In this document: one piece after another, positions 33,497-42,644 of the stretch
How the letters are laid out: every line of letters starts with the position of its first letter
How positions within the stretch are numbered: position 1 is the first letter of the stretch
Assembly (NCBI RefSeq): GCF_046097105.1
Contig: NZ_CP175562.1
Coordinates: 186,001-250,000 of the forward strand
DNA length: 64,000 bases
Reading direction: 5' to 3'
Source of the DNA: Natroniella sp046097105
Lineage (GTDB): Bacteria; Bacillota; Halanaerobiia; Halobacteroidales; Halobacteroidaceae
Made by a program: the position numbers and the translations under genes
Notes under the pieces: generated by a model
What the model was told of the DNA's origin: nothing
Database searches by the model: none
Seen by the model: only the letters and a program-made list of their open reading frames with translations

Positions 33497-34920
33497 AAAA
33501 TATAGATTTACTAACTCAACCAAATCAAATTAGTAATCAAAAATTTATAACTTAATAGACTTTTCAAAGTAATAATTACTTTGAAAGTAGTCCTTGTTCT
33601 ATATTAAAAGTAAAATTTATAATATATTTCTAGATGAAAGCCTATTAACCTAGGTTTTGGATAGTAAAATTTTATCAACTACTGTTAATCCATCTATTCC
33701 AAGTGAAATCATTTGTTGTAACTGAACAAATGGAATACTTTATCTTTCTAGTGAGCTTAAGTAAACTTCCTTTGAATTCAGATTCTTTTTCAAGTAATTT
33801 TAAAATTAAAAATAAGATTACAGCACTATAAATCTGTGTTAAAACAGCATTTTTATTTTGTCCAAAGAAGCTCTTTATTTTTAGATGCTGCTTGATCCAT
33901 TTAAAAAACAACTCTATTTGCCACCGTTTTTTATACAGATAAGCTATTACATGAGCGTCCAAATCAAAGCGATTAGTTAAAATATTAATGGTTTTTTCAT
34001 TGCCATTTCGATCAGTTGTTTTTACTCTAACTAATCTTATTTCCTGTTTCATTCTAGTTTTTGAAGTATGATCACCTAGTATTATATCAGTACCTAATAT
34101 AACATTTGCTTCTTTATCTTTGGCATTTAAATCTAAAAATCTAATGATTTTAACTTTAGTATTAGATTTTGCTCTAGTTACAAAATAGATATCATTATCT
34201 ATAAACTCATCAAACTTTTGATACTTTATATAAGCTCTATCAAAGAGATAAGTATAGCTAGGGTTAAAGGTCAGATTATCAAATGTTTCTTTGTCATGAA
34301 TTATAGCATCGCTTATTATTATATTTTCTGGGGCATTAGTATTCAAATCATATAAAGTATGAAGTTTAACTCCACCTTTAGTGCTTCTAAATTTAGCCCA
34401 AGGAAATAATGACAAACATAAACTTATAGTTGAAGAATCTAAGATTTTCACAAAACCAATTTCTTTTAAAGCTTCTTGAAGCCCTTTATTAGCGTTAAGC
34501 TTATCAAATAGGTGTTGGAAAATTTCAAAAAATATCTCATGAGGTCTACTTTCATTTTTACGAGATAATTGAGATTTGCTTATTTTAGGTAATGTTCTAT
34601 TTAGTTGATTATTATTTTCTAAATCACAAATAAAATCTTCTAGACTTTCTTTTTTAGTAAGATGAAAATAAAGTAGGTATAATAGATGAACTTCTGTTGT
34701 TAATTTATGAACCTTATAATCTGAGTTATATTTATCAATTAGACCTTTCAAAAATTTTCTATCAATAACATCTAGAAGTTTAGTCAAAAGTATGGTACAA
34801 TTATTCATGATTTCATCTCCTTTGATTTCATGGATTTTGTACTGGGGGGTACGTATCCATTTAATCAAAGGAGTTTTATTTTTTCAAGAACTTTTTATAA
34901 AAAACGATGCAACGCTAGTG
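33477..34920. mobile_element. Complete IS4-type insertion sequence, 1444 bp, with 9-bp target duplication
   Basis: The left end CACTATCGTTGCATTGTT (33477-33494) and right end, read inverted from 34920, CACTAGCGTTGCATCGTT, match at 16 of 18 positions. TTATTAAAT occurs directly on both sides (33468-33476 and 34921-34929), a 9-bp target duplication. One transposase gene lies on the minus strand. The perfect duplication points to a recent insertion. Confidence 0.9.
33675..34808 (-). CDS. IS4-family DDE transposase
   Basis: A 377-residue transposase. DDE-type landmarks are visible: KILDSSTISL (first aspartate), YLFDRAYIKY (second aspartate) and the YKKRWQIELFFKWIKQHLKI block with the Y-R/K-E motif of IS4 elements. 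An N-terminal domain of about 110 residues precedes the catalytic part. I chose the ATG at 34808, because its complement has AAAGGAG eight bases upstream; the frame is open to 34868 without a better site. It appears intact and may be active. Confidence 0.9.
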   Translation of the reverse strand: MNNCTILLTKLLDVIDRKFLKGLIDKYNSDYKVHKLTTEVHLLYLLYFHLTKKESLEDFICDLENNNQLNRTLPKISKSQLSRKNESRPHEIFFEIFQHLFDKLNANKGLQEALKEIGFVKILDSSTISLCLSLFPWAKFRSTKGGVKLHTLYDLNTNAPENIIISDAIIHDKETFDNLTFNPSYTYLFDRAYIKYQKFDEFIDNDIYFVTRAKSNTKVKIIRFLDLNAKDKEANVILGTDIILGDHTSKTRMKQEIRLVRVKTTDRNGNEKTINILTNRFDLDAHVIAYLYKKRWQIELFFKWIKQHLKIKSFFGQNKNAVLTQIYSAVILFLILKLLEKESEFKGSLLKLTRKIKYSICSVTTNDFTWNRWINSS

Positions 34921-35027
34921 TTATTAAATAAAGATAATCTATTTATTATATTGAATAGGAGTTAATACATAACTATTGATAATCATTATATAAATTAAAA
35001 TAATAATTCTTGAAAGGGGACTTAAAA

Positions 35028-36329
35028 ATGAAAAAGGTTTATTTAGCAATGAGTACAGATATAATTCATCATGGACATATAAATGTAATAAAAAAAGCTA
35101 GAGAACTAGGAGAAGTTATAGTAGGAGTGTTAGCTGATGAAGCAGTGGCAGAATATAAAAGATTTCCTTTACTTTCTTTTGATGAAAGAAAGACGATAAT
35201 TGAAAATCTTAAAGGAGTTAAAAAAGTAATTAAGCAAGATGAACTTGATTATGTTCGTAATCTAAGAAAAATAAAACCTGATTATGTAGTTAATGGCGAT
35301 GATTGGAAGAAAGGCCCTCAAAAAAGTATTAGAAAACGAGTTATTGAAACTCTGAAAGAATGGGGTGGAGAATTAGTTGAAGTTGAATATACTGAAGATG
35401 TAGTACTTGATCAATTAGATAACAATCTGGAAAAATTAGGTACAACCCCCGATCAAAGAAGGATGAAGTTGAGAAAGCTAATTGAACTAAAGCCAATTGT
35501 AAGAATTTTAGAAGCTCATAATGGACTTACAGGTTTGATAGCAGAAAAGACAAAGGTTGTAGAAGGTGGAAAAGTTGAAAGTTTTGATGGAATGTGGATT
35601 AGTAGTTTATGTGATTCTACTGCAAAAGGAAAACCTGATATTGAATTGGTAGATTTAACTTCTAGGATGAATACAATTAATGAAATTTTAGAGGTTACTA
35701 CAAAACCAATAATTTTAGATGGAGATACTGGTGGCAAGATAGAACACTTTATTTTTACAGTTAAAAGTCTTGAAAGAATAGGCGTTTCAGCAGTTATTAT
35801 TGAAGATAAGATTGGTTTAAAGAAAAATTCTTTATTTGGAACAGAAGTTGAACAAAAACAAGATACAATAGAACATTTCTGTCAAAAGATTTCTGAAGGA
35901 AAGAAAGCACAGGTTACAGATGATTTTATGATTATTTCTAGAATTGAAAGCTTAATCTTAAAAGCAGGTGTTGAAGATGCTTTAAAGAGAGCAAAGGCTT
36001 ATATAGAAGCAGGAGCAGATGCGATTATGATTCATAGTAAGATAGATACACCTAAAGAGATTCTTGATTTTTGCGAGGAATATAAAAAGTTTGAACATAA
36101 AGTTCCTTTAGTAGCAGTTCCAAGTTCATATTGTCAAATCACAGAAGAAGAATTAATAGAAGTAGGAGTTAATGTAGTTATCTATGCTAATCAATTAATT
36201 AGAAGTGCTTATCCTGCAATGGTTGATACAGCTGAAAGTATTTTGAAAAACAAGAGAGCTTATGAAGCAGATGATAAAAACTGTATGCCAATTAAAGAGA
36301 TTTTAACTTTAATCCCAGGAGGAAAGTAA
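35028..36329 (+). CDS. pepM: Phosphoenolpyruvate mutase with N-terminal cytidylyltransferase-like domain
   Basis: A 433-residue bifunctional protein. Residues 1-130 are a nucleotidyltransferase of the TagD/GCT type with HHGH (14-17) and a VNGDDW motif. Residues 150-433 are a PEP mutase with ILDGDTGG (about 229-236), the diagnostic EDKIGLKKNS loop (about 258-267) and ARIE-like SRIES. PEP mutase forms the C-P bond, turning phosphoenolpyruvate into phosphonopyruvate. The start is ATG at 35028 behind AAAGGGGA; an in-frame TTG at 35010 is less likely. It is followed two bases later by the decarboxylase gene. Confidence 0.92.
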   Translation: MKKVYLAMSTDIIHHGHINVIKKARELGEVIVGVLADEAVAEYKRFPLLSFDERKTIIENLKGVKKVIKQDELDYVRNLRKIKPDYVVNGDDWKKGPQKSIRKRVIETLKEWGGELVEVEYTEDVVLDQLDNNLEKLGTTPDQRRMKLRKLIELKPIVRILEAHNGLTGLIAEKTKVVEGGKVESFDGMWISSLCDSTAKGKPDIELVDLTSRMNTINEILEVTTKPIILDGDTGGKIEHFIFTVKSLERIGVSAVIIEDKIGLKKNSLFGTEVEQKQDTIEHFCQKISEGKKAQVTDDFMIISRIESLILKAGVEDALKRAKAYIEAGADAIMIHSKIDTPKEILDFCEEYKKFEHKVPLVAVPSSYCQITEEELIEVGVNVVIYANQLIRSAYPAMVDTAESILKNKRAYEADDKNCMPIKEILTLIPGGK

Positions 36330-36331
36330 TA

Positions 36332-37453
36332 ATGATAGAAGTAGCAGATTTTTATAAACAATTAAAGGATAAAGAAATAGAATTTTTTACTGGTGTACCA
36401 GATTCATTACTAAAAGATTTTTGTGCTTATGTAACAGATAACACGAGTAGTGAAAATAATATCATAGTAGCTAATGAGGGCAATGCTATTGCCTTGGCTG
36501 CTGGATATCATTTAGCTACTAGTAATATAGGACTTGTCTATATGCAAAATTCAGGAATTGGAAATGCGATTAATCCTTTATTATCTTTAGTAGATGAAGA
36601 AGTTTATCAAATTCCAATGCTTTTATTAATTGGTTGGAGAGGAGAGCCTGGAAAAAAAGATGCTTGTCAACATATTAAGCAAGGAGCAATTACTTTAGAT
36701 TTACTAGAAACAATGGGAATTCCTTATTCAATACTTCCAGAAGACGCTACAGAATCTAAAAAACTAATTACTAAAGCTTACAAACAGATGAACTCTAATA
36801 ATACTCCTTATGCTATTGTTGTTAAAAAAGGGACATTTACAAATTATTCATTAAAAAATAAGATTGAAAATGATTTTGAGTTAAGTAGAGAGGAAGCTAT
36901 AGAAAAAGTTCTTTCTAAGCTTAAAGATGATATTCTAATCTCTACAACAGGAAAGATTTCTAGAGAGGTATTTGAAGTTAGAGAAAAATTTGAACAAGGT
37001 CATCAAAAAGACTTTTTAATGGTTGGTTCTATGGGACATGCTTCACAAATAGCCTTAGCAGTTGCATCTAATAAAGAGGATAAAAATATTTTCTGTTTAG
37101 ATGGTGATGGTGCTTTAATAATGCATCTTGGTGGTCTTACAACAATAGGTGCTACTAAGCTTAAAAATTATAAACATATAGTCTTTAATAATGGAGCTCA
37201 TGACTCAGTTGGTGGTCAACCTACGGTTGGATTAAATATAGATATAGAAAAGATAGCTAAAGCTTCTGGCTATAAAAATACATTTCAAGCTGAAAGCAGA
37301 AATGAACTTGAAGAGAAACTGGAATTATTAATTGAAAGTGAAGGTCCATCATTATTAGAAGTTAAGGTTAAAAAAGGTGCTAGAAAGGATTTAGGAAGAC
37401 CAAGCATAGGGTCTATTGAGCGTAAAAAGTTATTTATGAATTATCTGAAGTAA
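36332..37453 (+). CDS. aepY: Phosphonopyruvate decarboxylase
   Basis: A 373-residue thiamine-diphosphate enzyme. It has the N-terminal FFTGVPDSLLKDF, NEGNAIALAAGYHLAT with the glutamate that activates the cofactor, GWRGEPGKKDACQH, and the TPP-binding LDGDGALIMHLGGLTTIG (about 255). These are typical of Ppd and not of sulfopyruvate or acetolactate enzymes. It pulls the unfavourable mutase reaction by converting phosphonopyruvate to phosphonoacetaldehyde. The ribosome site is GGAGGAAAG within the end of pepM, so the two are translationally linked. Confidence 0.92.
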   Translation: MIEVADFYKQLKDKEIEFFTGVPDSLLKDFCAYVTDNTSSENNIIVANEGNAIALAAGYHLATSNIGLVYMQNSGIGNAINPLLSLVDEEVYQIPMLLLIGWRGEPGKKDACQHIKQGAITLDLLETMGIPYSILPEDATESKKLITKAYKQMNSNNTPYAIVVKKGTFTNYSLKNKIENDFELSREEAIEKVLSKLKDDILISTTGKISREVFEVREKFEQGHQKDFLMVGSMGHASQIALAVASNKEDKNIFCLDGDGALIMHLGGLTTIGATKLKNYKHIVFNNGAHDSVGGQPTVGLNIDIEKIAKASGYKNTFQAESRNELEEKLELLIESEGPSLLEVKVKKGARKDLGRPSIGSIERKKLFMNYLK

Positions 37454-37527
37454 TTGTCAAGTAACAACTTTATAATTATAATTTTTAATCTATAAAGTTG
37501 ATATTAAAATTAATAGGGAGCGGGCTT

Positions 37528-38350
37528 ATGAATTATTGTATATTGCGTTGTGCATATCCCAAGTCTGGGAATTATTTAACTTATAAGATAGTTTCTGAAC
37601 TGTTAAAGAAGAATAATCTTTTTAAATCTTTATCTGTGGACAGTGGACTTAGCGATATTATTGATAAGTTTTATTCAGAATACAAAATATATCCTGAATT
37701 TAGTTCAATTGATGTATTGCGAATTGTTAATGGAGAATATAAGTTGGTTTTCCCACATTCAGATTTTAATTACCATCATGTATCATTAGACTTATTATTA
37801 AATCATTCAACTTTAGTGTGTACTCATGAATTACCTGAAAAGATTATAAATCAAGAATTTAAAGATGTATCTCATAGAATATATATTACGTGATGGTAGA
37901 GATGCTATTAATTCTTTAATACATTATACAACAACCCCAGTAGTACGTAAAAGAATTCCTAAATATAAAATTGATTCAGTTGAAACATTATATGCTATGA
38001 TGGATATTTTTAAAAAATATGTATCTGATTGGGCTAATCATATAAATTCATATTTAAAAAATAAAGAAAAATTTCAAGTCGTAAAATTTGAGGAATTAAT
38101 TGATAATAAAAGTAAAGTTGTTAAGGAATTAGCTGATTGTTTGGGATTAGATATGAAGAAAGAAGATATCGAAGATATTGTATATAAAACTGGTTTTAAA
38201 AAGATGGCTAAAAAAGCTTCAAATCATCTTAGGAAAGGGAAAAAAGGAGATTGGGATAATTATTTTACTGATGAGCATAAAAAAAATTTTAAAGAGATTG
38301 CAGGTGAAGAATTAATATTATTGGGTTATGAGAAAAATTATGATTGGTAA
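37528..38350 (+). pseudogene. PAPS-dependent sulfotransferase, first copy, frameshifted
   Basis: The reading frame from ATG 37528 carries the 5'-phosphosulfate loop AYPKSGNYLTYK and runs to SHRIYIT, then stops at 37891. The frame from about 37870 continues YILRDGRDAINS and goes on to the end. In the intact paralogue (38463) the same place reads ATTTTACGTGAT, while this copy has ATTACGTGAT. Loss of two T residues at about 37886 therefore explains the break. All later residues match the paralogue closely. It is either a recent pseudogene, a phase-variable gene or a sequencing error. AGGGAGCGGG precedes the start. Confidence 0.82.
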
Positions 38351-38462
38351 ATTAATTTATTGCAAGCACTTTATCAATTAAGATATGATTTTCTGATATT
38401 TTATATATGATCAAAGTTTTAATATAGTAGTTAAAATCTAAATTTAATAGGGGGCGTAAATT

Positions 38463-39287
38463 TTGAAGTATTGCATATTACAATGCGGATATCCTAAATC
38501 TGGGAATTATTTAACTTATAAGATAGTTTCTGAATTATTAAAGAAGAATAATATTTTTAAATCTTTATCTATAAGTAGTGGACGTAGAGATATTATTGAT
38601 AAGTTTTATTCAGAATACAAATTATTTCCTGAACATAGTGAACTTGATATGTTGCAGATTGTTGATGGAGAATATAAGTTGAAGTTTCCACACCCAGAGC
38701 TTAGATATCATTCAGTTTTTTTAGAGCTATTATTAAAAAACTCAACTTTAATTTGGACTCATGAGTTAGCTGAAAAAATTATAAATCGGGAATTTAAAGA
38801 TGTAACTCATAGAATTTATATTTTACGTGATGGAAGAGACGTGGTTAATTCTTTAATACATTTTTCTACTACTGCATTACAACGCAGAAGAAAATCAGAA
38901 TATAAAATTGATTCTGCTGAAGTTTTATATAGTAAGATGAATATCTTCAAAAAGTATGTATCTGATTGGGCTAATCATGTAAATTCATATTTAAAAAATA
39001 AAGAAAAGTTTAAGATTGTAAGATTCGAGAAATTAATTAATAATAAAAGTAAAGTTGTTGAGGAATTAGCTGATTATTTGGGATTAGATATAAAGAAAAA
39101 AGATATTGAAGATATTGTATATAAAACTGGTTTTAAAGAGATGGCTAAAAAAGCTTCAAATCACCTTAGAAAAGGAAAAAAAGGAGACTGGGATAATTAT
39201 TTCACTGATGAGCATAAAAGAGTTTTTAAAGAAATTGCAGGTGAAGAGTTAATAGCACTTAATTATGAAGAAGACTATGACTGGTAA
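38463..39287 (+). CDS. PAPS-dependent sulfotransferase, intact copy
   Basis: A 274-residue cytosolic sulfotransferase. The 5'-phosphosulfate binding loop is CGYPKSGNYLTYK (about 6-18). The 3'-phosphate site is YILRDGRDVVNSLIHF (about 119-134). A C-terminal LRKGKKGDWDNYFT block is the KxGxxGDWKN-type motif of PAPS sulfotransferases. It would transfer sulfate from PAPS to a sugar or lipid hydroxyl. The start is TTG at 38463 after GGGGGCG. It is a tandem duplicate of the preceding frameshifted gene. The donor is supplied by cysD, cysNC and cysC upstream. Confidence 0.88.
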   Translation: MKYCILQCGYPKSGNYLTYKIVSELLKKNNIFKSLSISSGRRDIIDKFYSEYKLFPEHSELDMLQIVDGEYKLKFPHPELRYHSVFLELLLKNSTLIWTHELAEKIINREFKDVTHRIYILRDGRDVVNSLIHFSTTALQRRRKSEYKIDSAEVLYSKMNIFKKYVSDWANHVNSYLKNKEKFKIVRFEKLINNKSKVVEELADYLGLDIKKKDIEDIVYKTGFKEMAKKASNHLRKGKKGDWDNYFTDEHKRVFKEIAGEELIALNYEEDYDW

Positions 39288-39330
39288 ATTTCGTTTAAAA
39301 AATGTAATAGTTTGTTTGGAGGCGATATAA

Positions 39331-41169
39331 ATGATTAGAACAGCAGTTATTCTTGCCGCTGGAATGGGAAGTAGATTAAGAAATGTTATTAATGATAAAC
39401 CAAAAGGTTTTTTAGTTTTAGATGAAAAACCTATTATTGAAGAGACTATTTCTAAATTGATTGAAGTTGGTATTGAGGATATAATCATTGGGACAGGCTA
39501 TTTACATAAGTTTTATGATGAATTAGCTGAAAAATATCCTCAAATAACTTGTGTTTATAATCATAAATTTGAAACTACAGGTAGTATGTATACTTTTTAT
39601 TTATTAAGACATTACATTGAAGATGATTTTTTACTTTTAGAATCGGATCTAATATTTGAGAAAATGGCTTTAAATACACTTCTTAATAATGATTATAATG
39701 ATATTATATTAGCAAGTGGTAAGACTAATTTAGGTGATGAAGTTTATATTGAGGTTAGCAATAATAATTTACTTGTGAATATGTCTAAAGAAAGTTCTGA
39801 TTTGAATAATTTTGATGCTGAATTAGTAGGAATATCAAAGATTTCTTATTCTACATTTCAACGAATGTGTTCTTATGGAAAGAAAACTTTTACTGAGAAT
39901 TTAAAACTTGATTATGAAGAGGCTTTAGTTAATGTAAGTAAGGAAAACGATGTTTTTGTAGATAAGATTGAAGATTTAGTGTGGTGTGAAATAGATAATG
40001 AATTTCATTATAAAAATGCTATTAGTAATATATATCCTAAAATTAAAGATAGAGAGAGAATGAATTCTGTAAAAAGAAATATACTTTTAAATCCAGGTCC
40101 AGCGACTACTACAGATAGTGTCAAATATGCTCAAATTGTTCCAGATATTTGTCCTCGAGAAGAAGAATTTGGTCGTTTGATGAAATCTATTACTAATGAC
40201 CTTACTAACTTTGTAGCTAATGTAGAGGAATATACAACAGTACTGTTTGGAGGATCAGGAACGGCAGCAGTTGAGGCTATATTGAGCTCTGTAGTTGGAG
40301 ATAATAAATTATTAATTATTAATAATGGTGCTTATGGTAAAAGGATGTGTGAAATTGCTAAGGTTTATGGGTTAAATTTTATTGAATTTAATAGTGAAAT
40401 TGATGATGTGATTAATTTTCAAATATTAGAAAAATATATTAAAGATAGAGCTACAGAAGTATCTCACCTTGCTGTAGTTCATAATGAAACTACTACAGGA
40501 TTGCTTAATGATATTGAAGCAATAGGACAGATATGCAAAAAATATGATATTGAGTTAATTGTTGACGGAATGAGCTCTTATGGAGCTATTCCTATTGATA
40601 TGAAGAAGATGAATATAAGTTATCTTGCAGCAAGTTCTAATAAAAATCTTCAAGGAATGGCTGGTGTGAGTTTTGTTATTGCAAATAAAAATTCATTGAA
40701 AAAGACTAAGGATATTAAAGCAAGAAGTTTTTATTTAGATCTTTATAAACAGCATTCTTATTTTGAGAAAAAAAATCAGACTCGTTTTACACCTCCAGTT
40801 CAAACGATTTATTCTTTGAAACAGGCTATATTAGAAACTAAAATGGAAGGAATTAAAAGCAGATATCAAAGGTATTCTAAATCATGGCAAACATTAATAA
40901 ATGGAATTGAAAAATTAGGCTTAAAATGTCTTATTCCTAAAGAATATCAATCTAGAATTATTACGGCTATTATTGAACCTGATTGTTCAAAATATGATTT
41001 TAACGAGATGCATGATTATTGTTATAACAAAGGTTACACTATCTATCCAGGTAAACTAGATAATAAAAATACTTTTAGAGTTGCAAATATTGGGGATATT
41101 AATTATCAAGATATAGAAAAGTTTATATCTCTACTTAAACAATATTTGCAGTCAATTGATTATATTTAA
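39331..41169 (+). CDS. pntC: CTP:2-aminoethylphosphonate cytidylyltransferase fused to AEP-pyruvate transaminase (PntC-AEPT type)
   Basis: A 612-residue fusion. Residues 1-235 are a sugar-phosphate-type nucleotidyltransferase (ILAAGMGSRL at 7-16, DKPKGFLVLDEKPIIE, LLESDLIFE). Residues 248-612 are a class V aminotransferase. That part has LLNPGPATTTDSVKYAQ, VLFGGSGTAAVEA, VHNETTTGLLND, DGMSSYGA and the PLP lysine in SSNKNLQGM (about 437), typical of 2-aminoethylphosphonate transaminase. The fusion is known from Treponema and others as PntC-AEPT: it makes AEP and then CMP-AEP, the activated form for transfer to glycans or lipids. It completes the path begun by pepM and aepY. Confidence 0.88.
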   Translation: MIRTAVILAAGMGSRLRNVINDKPKGFLVLDEKPIIEETISKLIEVGIEDIIIGTGYLHKFYDELAEKYPQITCVYNHKFETTGSMYTFYLLRHYIEDDFLLLESDLIFEKMALNTLLNNDYNDIILASGKTNLGDEVYIEVSNNNLLVNMSKESSDLNNFDAELVGISKISYSTFQRMCSYGKKTFTENLKLDYEEALVNVSKENDVFVDKIEDLVWCEIDNEFHYKNAISNIYPKIKDRERMNSVKRNILLNPGPATTTDSVKYAQIVPDICPREEEFGRLMKSITNDLTNFVANVEEYTTVLFGGSGTAAVEAILSSVVGDNKLLIINNGAYGKRMCEIAKVYGLNFIEFNSEIDDVINFQILEKYIKDRATEVSHLAVVHNETTTGLLNDIEAIGQICKKYDIELIVDGMSSYGAIPIDMKKMNISYLAASSNKNLQGMAGVSFVIANKNSLKKTKDIKARSFYLDLYKQHSYFEKKNQTRFTPPVQTIYSLKQAILETKMEGIKSRYQRYSKSWQTLINGIEKLGLKCLIPKEYQSRIITAIIEPDCSKYDFNEMHDYCYNKGYTIYPGKLDNKNTFRVANIGDINYQDIEKFISLLKQYLQSIDYI

Positions 41170-41204
41170 AACAATATAAAATAACAAGAATGGAAGGAGA
41201 TTTT

Positions 41205-42644
41205 ATGAAACTTCTTATTTTAGGAATAGATGCGATGGATCCAGATGTTATTTTCAATAATTTAAACAAATTGCCTAATATTAAAAATTTAGTTTCAAAG
41301 GGATGTTATGGTGATTATGATGCTTATGCTTATGGATATGGATCTAGTGACAATTGGATTTCTTTATATACAGGTTTAACTCCTAAGCAACATGGAATAA
41401 TTGGTAATATTCTCAGGGTTTATGATAGAACACCAAGAAGAGAAGATTATGCAGATAAGAAACCATTTTGGGAGTTATTAAATAAAAAAGGTGTTACTGT
41501 AGGTCTATGGAAAGGATTAAATACAACACCAACTCGAAAAATAGATGGATATATGATTGGTGGGGAGCCTAATTATGAAATAGATAACCAAAATGATCCT
41601 TTGGGAAGTGCTAAACCCCTTTTTTGTGAAGAAGATAAAAAATTAAAAGAATATATTAGTGGTAATATTGAGAATCCACCAATGCCTAGAAAAGCTCAAG
41701 ATTTTGGTTTTTCATGGGATGAATTACTAGAAAATCCTGATTTAATCAATCAGATATTAACTGATGATTACTTTGAAGAATGTGTAGATTATTTAAAAAA
41801 AGAATTAAACTATTATAAAGATAATATTATTAACATGCAGGAACATAGACCAGTTGATTTGCTATTTTTTTATACAGCCATAATCGATTTTTTAGCTCAT
41901 TTCCAGATGCATGCCCCAAAGAAAAGAGTAATAATAGAAGCTTATAAGGTAGTAGATAATTTTATAGGTGAAATGATTGAGAAGTTAAATCCTAACAACA
42001 TAATTGTTATGTCTGATCATGGGATTAAAGCTTTAGCAGATTTTTTTCCTAATACATCTACTAAAATTCAAAAGGAATCTTTTGGCTGGAGAGATAAATC
42101 TATTTGGCTTGAAAATGGTCAAATTATTACTAAGGCTAGAAATAAAGGGATTATGTCTGGAATACATGCTATTAAAGGCTCTTTTATTGCAACAGGTGAA
42201 GATATAAAGCCTAGTAAACTAGAAGAGATGAGGACTATTGATTTTTATCCTACATTATTAGAGTTATTTGATATTAAAGTTCCTAAAGGTAGAGAAGGAT
42301 ATGTTTTAGATATATTTAAAGATAAAGAAATTATAAATAAAGAAAAACTATTGACTAAAGATAAGATTAAGCGAGAAAATATAGCAATTATTCAGGATAT
42401 GGAAGTGTCTGAATTTAATCGAGTTATTAATGAAGTCTTTTTAGATCATCGTTTCGCTAAAATAACTATCTTTGGAGAAGAAAAGTATAAGAATATATTT
42501 TCAGGGAATCCACGGATAGATGATTTTATAATAGTAGATGATTTTGAATTAGATTTTAAAGAGTTAGAGGAATATGATAAGGTTTTTATTAGTTACAGAA
42601 ATAGGATGACAGATCAGTTTAGCTACATCAGTATTAGCAAATGA
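41205..42644 (+). CDS. Alkaline phosphatase superfamily (type I phosphodiesterase-like) enzyme
   Basis: A 479-residue metalloenzyme. It has LGIDAMDPD at the N-terminus (metal aspartate), GSSDNWISLYTGLTPKQHGI with a serine at the nucleophile position, DFLAHFQMHAPKKR, VMSDHGI (metal Asp/His) and GIHAIKGSFIATG. The fold covers phosphodiesterases, sulfatases and phosphonate or phosphoethanolamine transferases. There is no signal peptide or membrane domain, so it is probably cytoplasmic. Its place right after the CMP-AEP synthase makes it a candidate for moving or trimming phosphonate or sulfate groups, which is inference. ATG at 41205 is chosen for GGAAGGAG. Confidence 0.8.
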   Translation: MKLLILGIDAMDPDVIFNNLNKLPNIKNLVSKGCYGDYDAYAYGYGSSDNWISLYTGLTPKQHGIIGNILRVYDRTPRREDYADKKPFWELLNKKGVTVGLWKGLNTTPTRKIDGYMIGGEPNYEIDNQNDPLGSAKPLFCEEDKKLKEYISGNIENPPMPRKAQDFGFSWDELLENPDLINQILTDDYFEECVDYLKKELNYYKDNIINMQEHRPVDLLFFYTAIIDFLAHFQMHAPKKRVIIEAYKVVDNFIGEMIEKLNPNNIIVMSDHGIKALADFFPNTSTKIQKESFGWRDKSIWLENGQIITKARNKGIMSGIHAIKGSFIATGEDIKPSKLEEMRTIDFYPTLLELFDIKVPKGREGYVLDIFKDKEIINKEKLLTKDKIKRENIAIIQDMEVSEFNRVINEVFLDHRFAKITIFGEEKYKNIFSGNPRIDDFIIVDDFELDFKELEEYDKVFISYRNRMTDQFSYISISK

